A stretch of 6,171 nt of DNA, taken from contig JAFADT010000033.1 in NCBI GenBank assembly GCA_023424585.1, positions 1-6,171 on the forward strand. The letters are read 5' to 3'. The stretch's first letter is position 1. Each line of letters starts with the position of its first letter. The stretch comes from Pseudomonadota bacterium (GTDB lineage: Bacteria; Myxococcota; Myxococcia; Myxococcales; Myxococcaceae). Made by a program: the position numbers and the translations under genes. The notes under the pieces were generated by a model. The model searched no databases. It worked only from the letters and a program-made list of their open reading frames with translations, and was not told where the DNA came from. Shown here in pieces: positions 1 through 5,851 of this stretch.

Positions 1-97
1 GGACGGGGCAGGACGGGCGGGACGGTGCGGTACGCGCAGCACGGGGACGGGCAGCACGGGACGGAGCAGGACGCAGGACAGGGCGGCAACGCAGGAA

Positions 98-117
98 GGG
101 CGGGACTGGGGAGGGGG
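98..117 (+). other. canonical G-quadruplex motif
   Basis: Four G-tracts are separated by loops of 1, 3 and 1 bases: GGG 98-100, GGG 102-104, GGGG 108-111 and GGGGG 113-117. This fits the classic G3+N1-7 pattern on the + strand. Whether it folds in DNA or in an upstream transcript is not known. Confidence 0.6.
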
Positions 118-152
118 ACTCAGCCAACAGCACGCGGCACCGCGGATCAGGG

Positions 153-173
153 CAACACGCAACACGCAACACC
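153..173 (+). repeat. tandem heptamer CAACACG x3 (last copy CAACACC)
   Basis: Two exact copies and one single-mismatch copy of CAACACG lie head to tail at 153-159, 160-166 and 167-173. A further exact copy stands alone at 450-456. The array is short and intergenic, and could be a small, slippage-prone microsatellite. Confidence 0.6.
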
Positions 174-234
174 GCTCGGCTCGCGGCACGGGGGGGGCCG
201 GCGGCGCGGTCGAGCAAGGCAGCAGGCAGGTCGT

Positions 235-261
235 GGGACGGGGCTGGGCGGCGGGACGGGG
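235..261 (+). other. canonical G-quadruplex motif with five G-tracts
   Basis: G-tracts occur at 235-237, 240-243, 246-248, 253-255 and 258-261, with loops of 2, 2, 4 and 2 bases. Any four adjacent tracts satisfy the G-quadruplex rule. Three more G-tracts at 43-60 and three at 5-21 just miss it. Confidence 0.6.
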
Positions 262-538
262 CAGTGCGCAGTTTGGGGGGAGTCCGGCAAAGGCAGCCGA
301 GGTCGCCGGATGGGAGACGTGCAGGGCCGTGAATCAAGACATGGCGGTGCGAGAGCTTCGCGATCCAGCCGGCAACGGCATCGAGGCGTCGCGGCAGTCA
401 GCACCGGACGTGTTGCAGTGGCGGGAGTGGAGTGGCGGGTCGGGGGGAGCAACACGCAGCCGGGTCTCGGAGGGCAGGTGCCCCCGGGAGCCGGCCTACC
501 TCGCAAATCTCATCGCGCGTGGCCGCGATGTCCGGAAC

Positions 539-544
539 GGGGAG
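539..544 (+). promoter_or_regulatory. ribosome binding site deciding the 552 start
   Basis: GGGGAG lies seven bases before the ATG at 552. The in-frame ATG at 528 has no comparable purine-rich site in front of it. Confidence 0.6.
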
Positions 545-551
545 AAGCCTC

Positions 552-1199
552 ATGGGTGCGGTGTCCATCGTCACCGCGGCGGTAGCGGTCCTGGCGGCTC
601 ACGCGGCCATGGCCCAGACAGCACCTCAGGTTCAGCTACCGCAGGTCCAGGCACAGCCAGGCGAAGGCCGGCGACGCATGAATGATCCGGAGCGGCTGGC
701 GCCCTTCGGTCTGATGCTCGACGCGGGCATGCCCGAGGGCGCGGGGCTCTCCGGCGTCCTCCGGCCCTCGGCGCACCTGCGGCTGCACGTCGGTGGCGCG
801 CACAACGGCCTGCGAGGCGCCTTGCGCGCGGGCCTCACGCTGCTCCCGCTGAGGGGCAGGGTCTCGCCCTCGTTCTCCTGGGAGCTCGGGCACGCGCAGG
901 CCGCGAGCACGAAGACGCTGAACCGGCGGCTCGCGGACCGCACGCAGCTGCCCGCCTCCTCCATGGAGCGCGTGGGCTATACGTACATCAGCACGCACGT
1001 GGGCCTGGAGTTCAACGCCACCCGGCGCCTCAGCTTCTTCCTCCGCGGTGGCATGAGCTTCATGGAGATGGACGTCCCCAGCCTCCAGAAGCTGGACGAG
1101 CCCTTCCGCGACGGACTGTCTCCCGTGGAGCGGCGCTCGTGGATGATGCGCAAGGTGCAGCCGTCCGGAAAGCTCGGCCTCACCTTCTTCTTCGGCTGA
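552..1199 (+). CDS. small secreted protein, probable outer-membrane beta-barrel
   Basis: A 215-residue protein of unknown function. Residues 1-21 form a hydrophobic signal peptide ending in an A-M-A motif before Q22, so export to the periplasm or outer membrane is expected. After a Q/P-rich linker (about 22-40), the mature part shows alternating hydrophobic/polar stretches typical of beta-strands (about 51-58, 74-82, 88-101, 104-112, 142-153, 158-171), and the chain ends in a strand with aromatic residues (LGLTFFFG, 208-215), as many outer-membrane barrels do. No enzyme motif is seen. The start at 552 is preferred because GGGGAG precedes it. An alternative ATG at 528 would add eight residues including an Arg and give the signal peptide a more usual positive N-region. 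Its stop codon directly abuts the stop codon of the hydrolase gene on the opposite strand. The barrel assignment is inferred from sequence pattern only. Confidence 0.8.
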   Translation: MGAVSIVTAAVAVLAAHAAMAQTAPQVQLPQVQAQPGEGRRRMNDPERLAPFGLMLDAGMPEGAGLSGVLRPSAHLRLHVGGAHNGLRGALRAGLTLLPLRGRVSPSFSWELGHAQAASTKTLNRRLADRTQLPASSMERVGYTYISTHVGLEFNATRRLSFFLRGGMSFMEMDVPSLQKLDEPFRDGLSPVERRSWMMRKVQPSGKLGLTFFFG

Positions 1200-1206
1200 T
1201 CAGCCG
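1193..1206. other. perfect palindrome spanning two convergent stop codons
   Basis: CGGCTGATCAGCCG is its own reverse complement. It contains TGA of the + strand gene (1197-1199) and TGA of the minus-strand hydrolase gene (1202-1200). It can form a five-pair stem with a four-base loop in either transcript. A second small hairpin, CGAGC-ACCC-GCTCG, follows at 1208-1221, and TTCTTCG (1188-1194) is repeated inverted as CGAAGAA (1220-1226). No T-tract follows on either strand, so it is at best an atypical bidirectional terminator. Confidence 0.45.
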
Positions 1207-2174
1207 GCGAGCACCCGCTCGAAGAACGTGAGCGCCTGGGCCTCCGCCCAGAAGGACGGACGCAGCGCGCGGCCCGCGACGAAGCCCACGTGGCCGCCCT
1301 GCTCGGTCAGCACCACGCTGAGGAACGGGTTGTCCCGGGCGGAAGGCGGAATCACCGGCGCCTCCAGCATCGGATCATCCGCGGCGCTCAGGAGCAGCGT
1401 GGGCCGGCGGATGTCCGCGAGCCGGGGCCCCGACGACGCCTCCCGGTAGTAGTGCTCCGCGCCCCGGAAGCCATGCAGCGGCGCGGTGACCACGTCGTCA
1501 TAGCCGCGGATGGTGCGCGCCGCCTCCATGCGCGCCCCGTCGAACGCGCCCGGGAACCGCTGCAGCTTCGCGCGGGCCTTGCGCTTGAGCGTGCGCAGGA
1601 ACCGCTCGCGGTAGAGCCAGTGGAAGCCGCCGCCGCCGTCCAGCTTCCGGCAGCACGCGTCCAGGTCGTATGGCGCGCTGATGGACGCGGCGGCCACCAC
1701 CGGCGCCTGCTCTCCCGTCTCCTCCAGCAGCCGGCACAGCACGTTGGCGCCCAGCGAGAAGCCCACCGCGAGCATGGGCCCGGTGATGCGCTCGCGCACG
1801 TCCGCCATCACCAGCAGCGTGTCCGCCGTGTCCCCGGAGTGGTACGCCCGCGCCAGCCGGTTCGGCTCCCCGCTGCACGAGCGGAAGTTGATCGCCGTGG
1901 CGCCCCAGCCGCGCCTCGCCGCGCCCCGCAGCACCTCCGTGACGTAGCCCGCCTGCGAGGACCCCTCCAGGCCGTGCAGCACCACCACGTGCGGCGCGCC
2001 CTTCGGCCCGTCGAAGGTGTCCAGGTCGACGAAGTCCCCGTCCGGCAGGTCGCGCCGCTCCCGGCGCAGCGGCGGCGCGCGGGTGGGGCGCACGAGCGAC
2101 GCGTAGATGGTCTGCGCATGCGCGCCGCGAAGGCCCGGCGCGGGAACGAACGGCTCGGTGGGCTGGAACGTCAC
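1200..2174 (-). CDS. YheT-family alpha/beta-fold hydrolase
   Basis: A 324-residue cytosolic serine hydrolase of the YheT (formerly UPF0017) family, predicted to act as a carboxylesterase; the physiological substrate is not known for this family. The N-terminus has the family's typical opening (F-x-P near residue 3, PFVPAPGLRGAHAQTI at 8-23). The oxyanion region is HGLEGSS (67-73), the nucleophile is S140 in GFSLGAN (138-144), the likely acid is D266 or D267 in SAADDPM (263-269), and the likely base is H295 in GGHVGF (293-298). Length matches the family. The start is a GTG at 2174: GGGAG lies five bases upstream, and the GTG overlaps the TGA of the upstream cysteine-cluster gene as GTGA, which implies translational coupling. 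A much longer frame runs upstream to 2468, but it reads the neighbouring gene out of frame and has no family similarity. It is the last gene of a minus-strand operon and converges with the gene at 552-1199. Confidence 0.93.
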   Translation of the reverse strand: MTFQPTEPFVPAPGLRGAHAQTIYASLVRPTRAPPLRRERRDLPDGDFVDLDTFDGPKGAPHVVVLHGLEGSSQAGYVTEVLRGAARRGWGATAINFRSCSGEPNRLARAYHSGDTADTLLVMADVRERITGPMLAVGFSLGANVLCRLLEETGEQAPVVAAASISAPYDLDACCRKLDGGGGFHWLYRERFLRTLKRKARAKLQRFPGAFDGARMEAARTIRGYDDVVTAPLHGFRGAEHYYREASSGPRLADIRRPTLLLSAADDPMLEAPVIPPSARDNPFLSVVLTEQGGHVGFVAGRALRPSFWAEAQALTFFERVLAG

Positions 2175-2473
2175 GTCCGCTCCCGGAGGGCGCGCGCCAT
2201 CCGCATGGAGGCGCAGCCGGACTCGCGCACCGCCTCCGCCTCCGCGGTGAGCTGGAACAGCGCCAGGTAGTTGTTCACGCGCTCCTCCAGCGTGGGGGCC
2301 TCGATGCGGCGGCACACCTCGTCCGCCGCGTAGTCCCGGCACACCTGGGGGCGCCGCTCGTACACGGTGCACAGGTTGTCCGCGCCCAGGTGCGGGCACC
2401 GCAGGCCCAGCGGCTTGTCCAGCGCGGCGATGTCCGGCGCCACGCAGCAGGCGCCACAGCAGGTGCACTCCAT
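2171..2473 (-). CDS. YkgJ-type cysteine-cluster protein (UPF0153-like)
   Basis: A 100-residue protein with ten cysteines. Five fall in the first ten residues (C3, C5, C6, C9, C10), followed by C26, C35, C45, C54 and C87. The arrangement C-x2-C near the N-terminus, then C-PHL, C-x-VYE-RRP-x-VC-R-x-Y, matches the YkgJ/UPF0153 family, whose members are thought to bind zinc or an iron-sulfur cluster; the biochemical role is unsettled. There is no signal peptide or membrane segment, so it should be cytosolic. The ATG at 2473 has GAGGAG four bases upstream. Its stop overlaps the hydrolase start by four bases, and the zinc-ribbon gene ends 22 bases upstream, so the three are probably co-transcribed. 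It might supply or protect a metal site, but no sequence evidence ties it to either neighbour's activity. Confidence 0.92.
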   Translation of the reverse strand: MECTCCGACCVAPDIAALDKPLGLRCPHLGADNLCTVYERRPQVCRDYAADEVCRRIEAPTLEERVNNYLALFQLTAEAEAVRESGCASMRMARALRERT

Positions 2474-2495
2474 GCGACTCCTCGACGGTGCTGCC

Positions 2496-3635
2496 TCAGC
2501 GGCGGACGGCCTGCTCCACCTTGCCCAGGTTCGTCACGGTGAGCGTGACGCCCTGACCCTTCTTCCACGCGACGAACTCCTCCTCGCGCGTGGGCTTCAC
2601 CTCGTGCTGCTTCTCGCCGCCGTCGTCGTAGCGCACGAGCACGGTGTAGTCCTCCTCGCGCCGCACCCGCTCGTTCGTCCCGGCGGTGAGGTCCGGCCAG
2701 CGCGGCGGCCCCTCCGTGCCCTTGAGCTCGCGCGTGTCCACCGGCTTCCACACGTACGTGTCGTAGGAGCACTGCTGCGCGTAGACGGGCTCGTTGCGGT
2801 AGCGCGTCTCAGTGTTGCAGTCCTCGTAGGACTCGTTGCAGTACTTCGTCACGTCGTGGCAGACCTCCTCCGCGAAGCCGTTGCCCTTGTCGCGGCGGGT
2901 GCACTTCTCCTCGGTGCCGCAGGCCACCTTGCGCGTCTTCGTCCGGCACACGCGCTGGGTGCCGTCCGCCACCCGGCGGGTGCCGCGCTGCCGCGACACG
3001 CAGTCGCGGATGTTCGTCACGCCCGCGACCTCGCCCGCGCCGTTCACCGGCATGCGCGGCGAGGTGGTGCTCAGCTCGTCCCGCCAGCCCGTGCGCGTCT
3101 CCGGCACGAAGCGCTCCTGCACCACCGCGCGGCGCCAGCTCGTCGCCACCACCTCGCCCTGGATGTCATGTTTCAGGTTGCCCCAGATGCCCACCGCGCA
3201 GGTGCCCAGGCAGCAAGAGCTCAGGATGCCCACCGCGATGAGCGCCACCTTTCCGAAGCGGCGGGGCTTGGGCGCGGGCTGCGGGGGCGGCTTGGGGGAC
3301 AGGTCCGCGAGCGGCGCGGACTTCGCGTCCGAGCCCCGCTCGGCCGAGCACTGCCGGCAGCGCTTGCCATCGCCCCGGTTGGCCGCGCCGCAGTAGGCGC
3401 AGAACCAGTCCTCGCCGGCGCCGGCCAGGTCCAGGGCCTGCGCGTCGGTGACGCCCTCGCGGGTGGACCTGCCGGAGGCCGCGTCCACGTCGCCGAAGTC
3501 GAACTCGGACTCCTTGCCGGTGAGCTCCCGCGGGTTGTTGCAGGAGGGGCAGTTCTTGTGACGGGCGGGGATGTCCCTGGCGCCACAGGACGTGCAGTTC
3601 CAGGTGCCCTCGATGATGCGCCTTCGCTCGGCCAT
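2496..3635 (-). CDS. membrane-anchored double zinc-ribbon protein with cysteine-rich outer domain
   Basis: A 379-residue protein of unknown function. Two zinc-binding modules resembling RanBP2-type ribbons lie in the N-terminal cytosolic part: C14/C17/C29/C32, introduced by GTWNC, and C79/C82/C93/C96, introduced by DWFC. An acidic linker separates them, and a proline/lysine-rich stretch follows (about 112-126). A single hydrophobic membrane segment spans about 129-151 and carries C141, C142 and C146. The C-terminal part (about 155-379) is soluble, highly charged and holds exactly eight cysteines (C212, C230, C239, C245, C259, C266, C273, C289), an even number compatible with disulfides outside the cytoplasm. 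Topology with zinc ribbons inside and cysteines outside is an inference. The ATG at 3635 is chosen because AGGA lies eight bases upstream; an ATG at 3644 is possible but badly spaced. It is the first gene of the minus-strand operon and is divergent from the lipoprotein-like locus at 3761. Confidence 0.88.
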   Translation of the reverse strand: MAERRRIIEGTWNCTSCGARDIPARHKNCPSCNNPRELTGKESEFDFGDVDAASGRSTREGVTDAQALDLAGAGEDWFCAYCGAANRGDGKRCRQCSAERGSDAKSAPLADLSPKPPPQPAPKPRRFGKVALIAVGILSSCCLGTCAVGIWGNLKHDIQGEVVATSWRRAVVQERFVPETRTGWRDELSTTSPRMPVNGAGEVAGVTNIRDCVSRQRGTRRVADGTQRVCRTKTRKVACGTEEKCTRRDKGNGFAEEVCHDVTKYCNESYEDCNTETRYRNEPVYAQQCSYDTYVWKPVDTRELKGTEGPPRWPDLTAGTNERVRREEDYTVLVRYDDGGEKQHEVKPTREEEFVAWKKGQGVTLTVTNLGKVEQAVRR

Positions 3636-3760
3636 GGGGTGCATCCTAGGGGACCTGTCGCCGCGTGACACATCCGGGTTGGGGTCGCCGTCCTTGTTCC
3701 CGCCGGGCCGGAGGTGGGAAGCCGGACCGCTCTCCAGGGATGGGAGCGCGGAGGTTTCTC
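3636..3760. promoter_or_regulatory. divergent intergenic region
   Basis: These 125 bases separate the operon of the zinc-ribbon gene from the + strand lipoprotein-like gene and must hold the start signals of both. CCTAGG (3645-3650) is a perfect palindrome and includes part of the AGGA binding site of the minus-strand gene. A short CTCC...GGAG dyad lies at 3732-3746. No convincing -35/-10 pair was recognised on either strand. Confidence 0.35.
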
Positions 3761-3880
3761 ATGTCGCGTCGAACGGTGGACCGCGTTCCGAAGCACCGGA
3801 GGCTGCGCCGCACCCTCTATGGCTTGCTGTTGGCTGCCTCCCTGCTGCCTGGGGGACTCGCCTGCGGCGGAGGGGGATGA
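3761..3880 (+). CDS. 39-residue lipoprotein-like signal peptide frame
   Basis: The ATG at 3761 has an excellent binding site, GGAGG at 3750-3754, six bases upstream. The product has an Arg/Lys-rich N-region (residues 1-18), a hydrophobic core (LYGLLLAASLLPGG, about 19-32) and a GLAC motif with C35, followed by glycines and a stop. This is how a bacterial lipoprotein begins, although the residue at -3 is Gly rather than the usual Leu/Val/Ile. A lipoprotein that ends four residues after the acylated Cys would be pointless, so this is probably the intact front of a broken gene (see the overlapping pseudogene). Confidence 0.45.
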   Translation: MSRRTVDRVPKHRRLRRTLYGLLLAASLLPGGLACGGGG

Positions 3881-4161
3881 CTACGGGTGCGACCCCCCTG
3901 CCCGCGCAAAGCGGAGGGCCCCTTGAACTCGAAGCGGACGGAAACCTGCCCTCGAACCCCTCCTGCGAGGCCTGCCCACCGCATCCTCAAGGCGGCGTCA
4001 GGCGCGGCGGGACGCGCTGCGGAGCCTGGGCGAAGCGCTGGAGGGCCACGCTCCGCCGGAGGGGTTGATCCACGACGCGGGCCTGCCCTCGCGCGAGCAG
4101 GCGCGGGCCCTGCTCCAGGGCCTCGCGACCCTGACCGCAGAGGGCCGCGCCGCCGCCAGGC
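3761..4161 (+). pseudogene. frameshifted remnant of a small lipoprotein gene
   Basis: The 3761 frame stops at 3880 right after a five-G run (3872-3876). Skipping one G gives C-GGG-DDYGCDPP, a typical post-Cys lipoprotein continuation. Skipping one C in the six-C run at 3893-3898 then opens a frame reading PLPAQSGGPLELEADGN and on to about 3977. A further shift leads to the frame that from about 4005 to 4161 has G or C in about 50 of 53 third codon positions and reads like a real helical protein end (SLGEALEGHAPPEGLIHDAG, then SREQARALLQGLATLTAEGR). That last segment follows a TGA at 3924 in its own frame and has no good start, so it cannot be an independent gene. It runs into the convergent acetyltransferase end at 4162 without a stop of its own. 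The parent family was not recognised. Sequencing error in the homopolymers is an alternative explanation for the first two shifts. Confidence 0.5.
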
Positions 4162-5118
4162 TCACACCCAGAGGGCGCGAGGGAAGGGGACCTCCGGCGC
4201 GGAGGGCAGGCCCGGACGCAGGGGCCGCAGCATGGGCAGCGACCCCTCCCGCTGCACGCGCACCGCGCCGGGGACCCCGGTGAGCAGGGGGGCCGTCGCG
4301 GCCTCCTCCCACCACACCACGCGCCGGAGCCCCGCCGCATGTGCCACGCGGCGGGCCTCGGAGAGCAGCGCCTCCGCCGAGGAGGCCTCCCTCGCGTCCA
4401 GCATCAGCACCACCAGCTCGCCGTAGCGCGCGTTCATGGTCCACAGCACGGTGGACTCCCCCGCCACGGCGCCGCACGTCCGGGGCCGGGGCCTCGCGAG
4501 CAGGTCCGCGTAGATGCGCTCCCGCTCCAGGTGCCAGTCCACCTGCGTGGCGCTGGGCCACAGGAAGAAGGGCGCGTCCGGCCGGCGCATCCTCGCGAGC
4601 GCCCCGGCCACGTCCGTCTCCTGAAGCCCGCCGTCCACGGGCCGTCCCTCCGGCGCGGCCGTCGCGTCCAGGTGCCAGTCCCACGCGGGCACCTCCACGT
4701 AGCCCGACCGGCGATACAGCGGCGCCCCGACGTCGGAGAAGAGGACCACCGAGTGCGGCCTGGGCGCCACCCGCTCCAGCTCCTCGGCGACGGCGTCCAT
4801 CAGCCGCGTGGCGTGACCGCGGCCGCGCAGGGCCTCCTCGGTGTAGACGCTGGCGATGGCGTAGCTGTCCCCCTGCGTGAGCTGGCCATCCGCGCCCCGG
4901 AGGAAGCTGTCCGTGTGGAAGGTCTCGCACGAGGCCAGCACCCGGCCGTCGTCCGCCAGCCACAGCCACGTGTTCATGCCCTCGCGGCTCCACGGGTGCG
5001 CGCGCAGCCGCGCTTCGCGCTCCTGGTACTGCGGCACGCTCAGGGGCGAGCCCCACGCGGCGTGGGTGACGGCGTCGCGCTGCGCCTTCTGCGCGTCGGT
5101 GGCGAGGACGAGGGTCAT
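4162..5118 (-). CDS. GNAT-family N-acetyltransferase, LYC1-like
   Basis: A 318-residue cytosolic acetyl-CoA-dependent acetyltransferase. Residues 27-150 resemble the fungal LYC1 family, whose Yarrowia member is a lysine N6-acetyltransferase acting at the start of lysine catabolism: a YQEREARLRAHPW segment (31-43), W51-x-W53, LASCET (61-66), IASVYT (88-93) leading to the acetyl-CoA-binding motif ALRGRGHATRL (96-106), and SVVLFSDVGAPLYRRSGY (123-140). The second half (about 165-318) looks like the LYC1-type C-terminal domain, with aromatic-rich strands (FFLWPS 184-189, VVWWEE 267-272). Lysine as substrate is an inference from resemblance. The ATG at 5118 fits the family's N-terminus; GTG codons at 5130 and 5139 are in-frame alternatives, and no start has a strong binding site. 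The gene follows the secreted-protein gene by 43 bases on the same strand and converges with the decayed lipoprotein locus. Confidence 0.88.
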   Translation of the reverse strand: MTLVLATDAQKAQRDAVTHAAWGSPLSVPQYQEREARLRAHPWSREGMNTWLWLADDGRVLASCETFHTDSFLRGADGQLTQGDSYAIASVYTEEALRGRGHATRLMDAVAEELERVAPRPHSVVLFSDVGAPLYRRSGYVEVPAWDWHLDATAAPEGRPVDGGLQETDVAGALARMRRPDAPFFLWPSATQVDWHLERERIYADLLARPRPRTCGAVAGESTVLWTMNARYGELVVLMLDAREASSAEALLSEARRVAHAAGLRRVVWWEEAATAPLLTGVPGAVRVQREGSLPMLRPLRPGLPSAPEVPFPRALWV

Positions 5119-5145
5119 GGTGCCGGGCACGCTAGCCACACGCCC

Positions 5146-5161
5146 CGCTCGCGCGCGAGCG
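5146..5161. repeat. 16-base perfect palindrome between two genes
   Basis: CGCTCGCGCGCGAGCG is self-complementary. It lies directly after the TAG (5164-5162) of the minus-strand secreted-protein gene and before the acetyltransferase start. There is no T-tract, so it is not a standard terminator. It may act as an mRNA 3'-end stabiliser or a processing hairpin, or be a chance product of CG-rich sequence. Confidence 0.4.
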
Positions 5162-5833
5162 CTACAGCGTCGTGGTGTACGGGAACCGGAAGTGCAACTG
5201 CAGATACGCCTGCCCCACGTGGAAGATGCCGTCGCCCAGGGAGTCCGGCAGCCCCAGCCCGCCCAGCTCCTGCGGCACGTAGAAGGTGGACTCCCAGCCC
5301 ACGCTGAGGAGGAAGCGCTTCGCGAGCTGGAGCTCCAGGTCCGCGCCCAGGCTCGCCCCGGGCCGCAGGAGGTGCGTGTCCGGCAGCGTGTCGGAGAAGA
5401 TGTACGCGTACGTCAACACCAGCCCCACGCCCAGCTTGAAGCGCACCGGGCTGGAGGACAGCGGCACCCCCAGCCCCAGCGGCTTGAACGTCACCCCGTA
5501 CATCCCCGTGCCCCGGTACCTGGGGGAGATGATGAGCGAGTCCGGGATGAAGATGGACGGCGAGATGCGCACCTCCTCCATCTGCTGCGCCTGCTTCCGG
5601 TAGCGCGCGGGGATGGCGCGCGGGTTCTTGCGCAGCCACTCCTTGTCCAGCACCGCGTCCACCGACAGCTTCAGCCCCGTGTGCAGGAGCTGGTCATCCG
5701 CGATGGGCCCGGAGAACACGAACACCGCCGGCCCCACACCCACGTCCACCGGGACGGTGACCTTCTGCGCCGCCAGGGCGACGGCGGGCCACGCGGACAG
5801 CGCGAACAGCAGCGGGAGCAGGGCGGGCCTCAA
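5162..5833 (-). CDS. secreted, beta-strand-rich, probable outer-membrane protein
   Basis: A 223-residue protein of unknown function. Residues 1-21 form a clear signal peptide (Arg at position 2, hydrophobic core, A-L-A before A22). The mature part has amphipathic beta-like stretches at about 28-41, 52-61, 110-122, 130-145, 156-170, 173-186 and 203-217, broken by a charged helical segment (about 62-88, rich in K/R/E/Q). This suits a small outer-membrane barrel or a beta-rich periplasmic protein. The start must be TTG at 5833: GAGGA lies seven bases upstream, the signal peptide begins exactly there, and no ATG or GTG is available in the first part of the frame. The acetyltransferase gene follows after 43 bases, probably in the same transcript. 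Upstream lies the shared divergent region with the gene at 6003. The barrel call rests on pattern only. Confidence 0.85.
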   Translation of the reverse strand: MRPALLPLLFALSAWPAVALAAQKVTVPVDVGVGPAVFVFSGPIADDQLLHTGLKLSVDAVLDKEWLRKNPRAIPARYRKQAQQMEEVRISPSIFIPDSLIISPRYRGTGMYGVTFKPLGLGVPLSSSPVRFKLGVGLVLTYAYIFSDTLPDTHLLRPGASLGADLELQLAKRFLLSVGWESTFYVPQELGGLGLPDSLGDGIFHVGQAYLQLHFRFPYTTTL

Positions 5834-5840
5834 GGGTGGG

Positions 5841-5845
5841 TCCTC
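5841..5845 (-). promoter_or_regulatory. ribosome binding site for the TTG start at 5833
   Basis: On the minus strand GAGGA lies seven bases before the TTG codon, and the signal peptide begins at that codon. This supports a true TTG start. Confidence 0.6.
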
Positions 5846-5851
5846 ACGTAC

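Larger units (their letters stand above)
1..551. other. G-rich, T-poor stretch without a convincing gene
   Basis: Open frames cross this stretch on both strands, but none has a ribosome binding site, a sensible protein composition or a steady G/C preference at third codon positions. They look like by-products of high GC. The first 180 bases contain only about six T on the + strand and many degenerate copies of a GGACGGG-like unit; GGACGGGGCA occurs exactly at 1-10 and again at 254-263. From about 270 the composition becomes more ordinary, but no gene, tRNA or rRNA is recognisable. The last part must hold the promoter of the gene at 552, although no clear -35/-10 or sigma-54 type site was found. 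Confidence 0.6.

Noticed and set aside
147..506. Minus-strand frame of 119 residues rich in Pro, Arg and Cys
   Set aside because: It is the complement of the G-rich stretch, so the proline runs simply mirror G-runs; no binding site or domain is visible.
233..685. Long + strand frame across the G-rich stretch and into the secreted-protein gene
   Set aside because: It has no binding site, an improbable composition (Gly/Arg/Ala), and it overlaps the well-supported signal-peptide gene in another frame.
2174..2468. Upstream extension of the hydrolase gene to a start near 2468
   Set aside because: This part reads the YkgJ-type gene out of frame. The GTG at 2174 has a good binding site, the four-base overlap with the upstream stop, and the family's normal N-terminus.
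2367..3668. 433-residue + strand frame opposite the zinc-ribbon gene
   Set aside because: It is a low-complexity Ala/Arg/Val/Leu-rich mirror of a well-supported gene, with no domain or binding site; long antisense frames are expected at this GC level.
4065..4283. Independent small gene starting at TTG 4065
   Set aside because: The coding-like signal begins well before this TTG (about 4005) and fades at 4161, so it is better explained as the tail of a frameshifted gene than as a separate gene.
4339..5307. 322-residue + strand frame opposite the acetyltransferase gene
   Set aside because: It is antisense to a clear GNAT gene and its composition (His/Arg/Gly/Pro rich) is that of a shadow frame.
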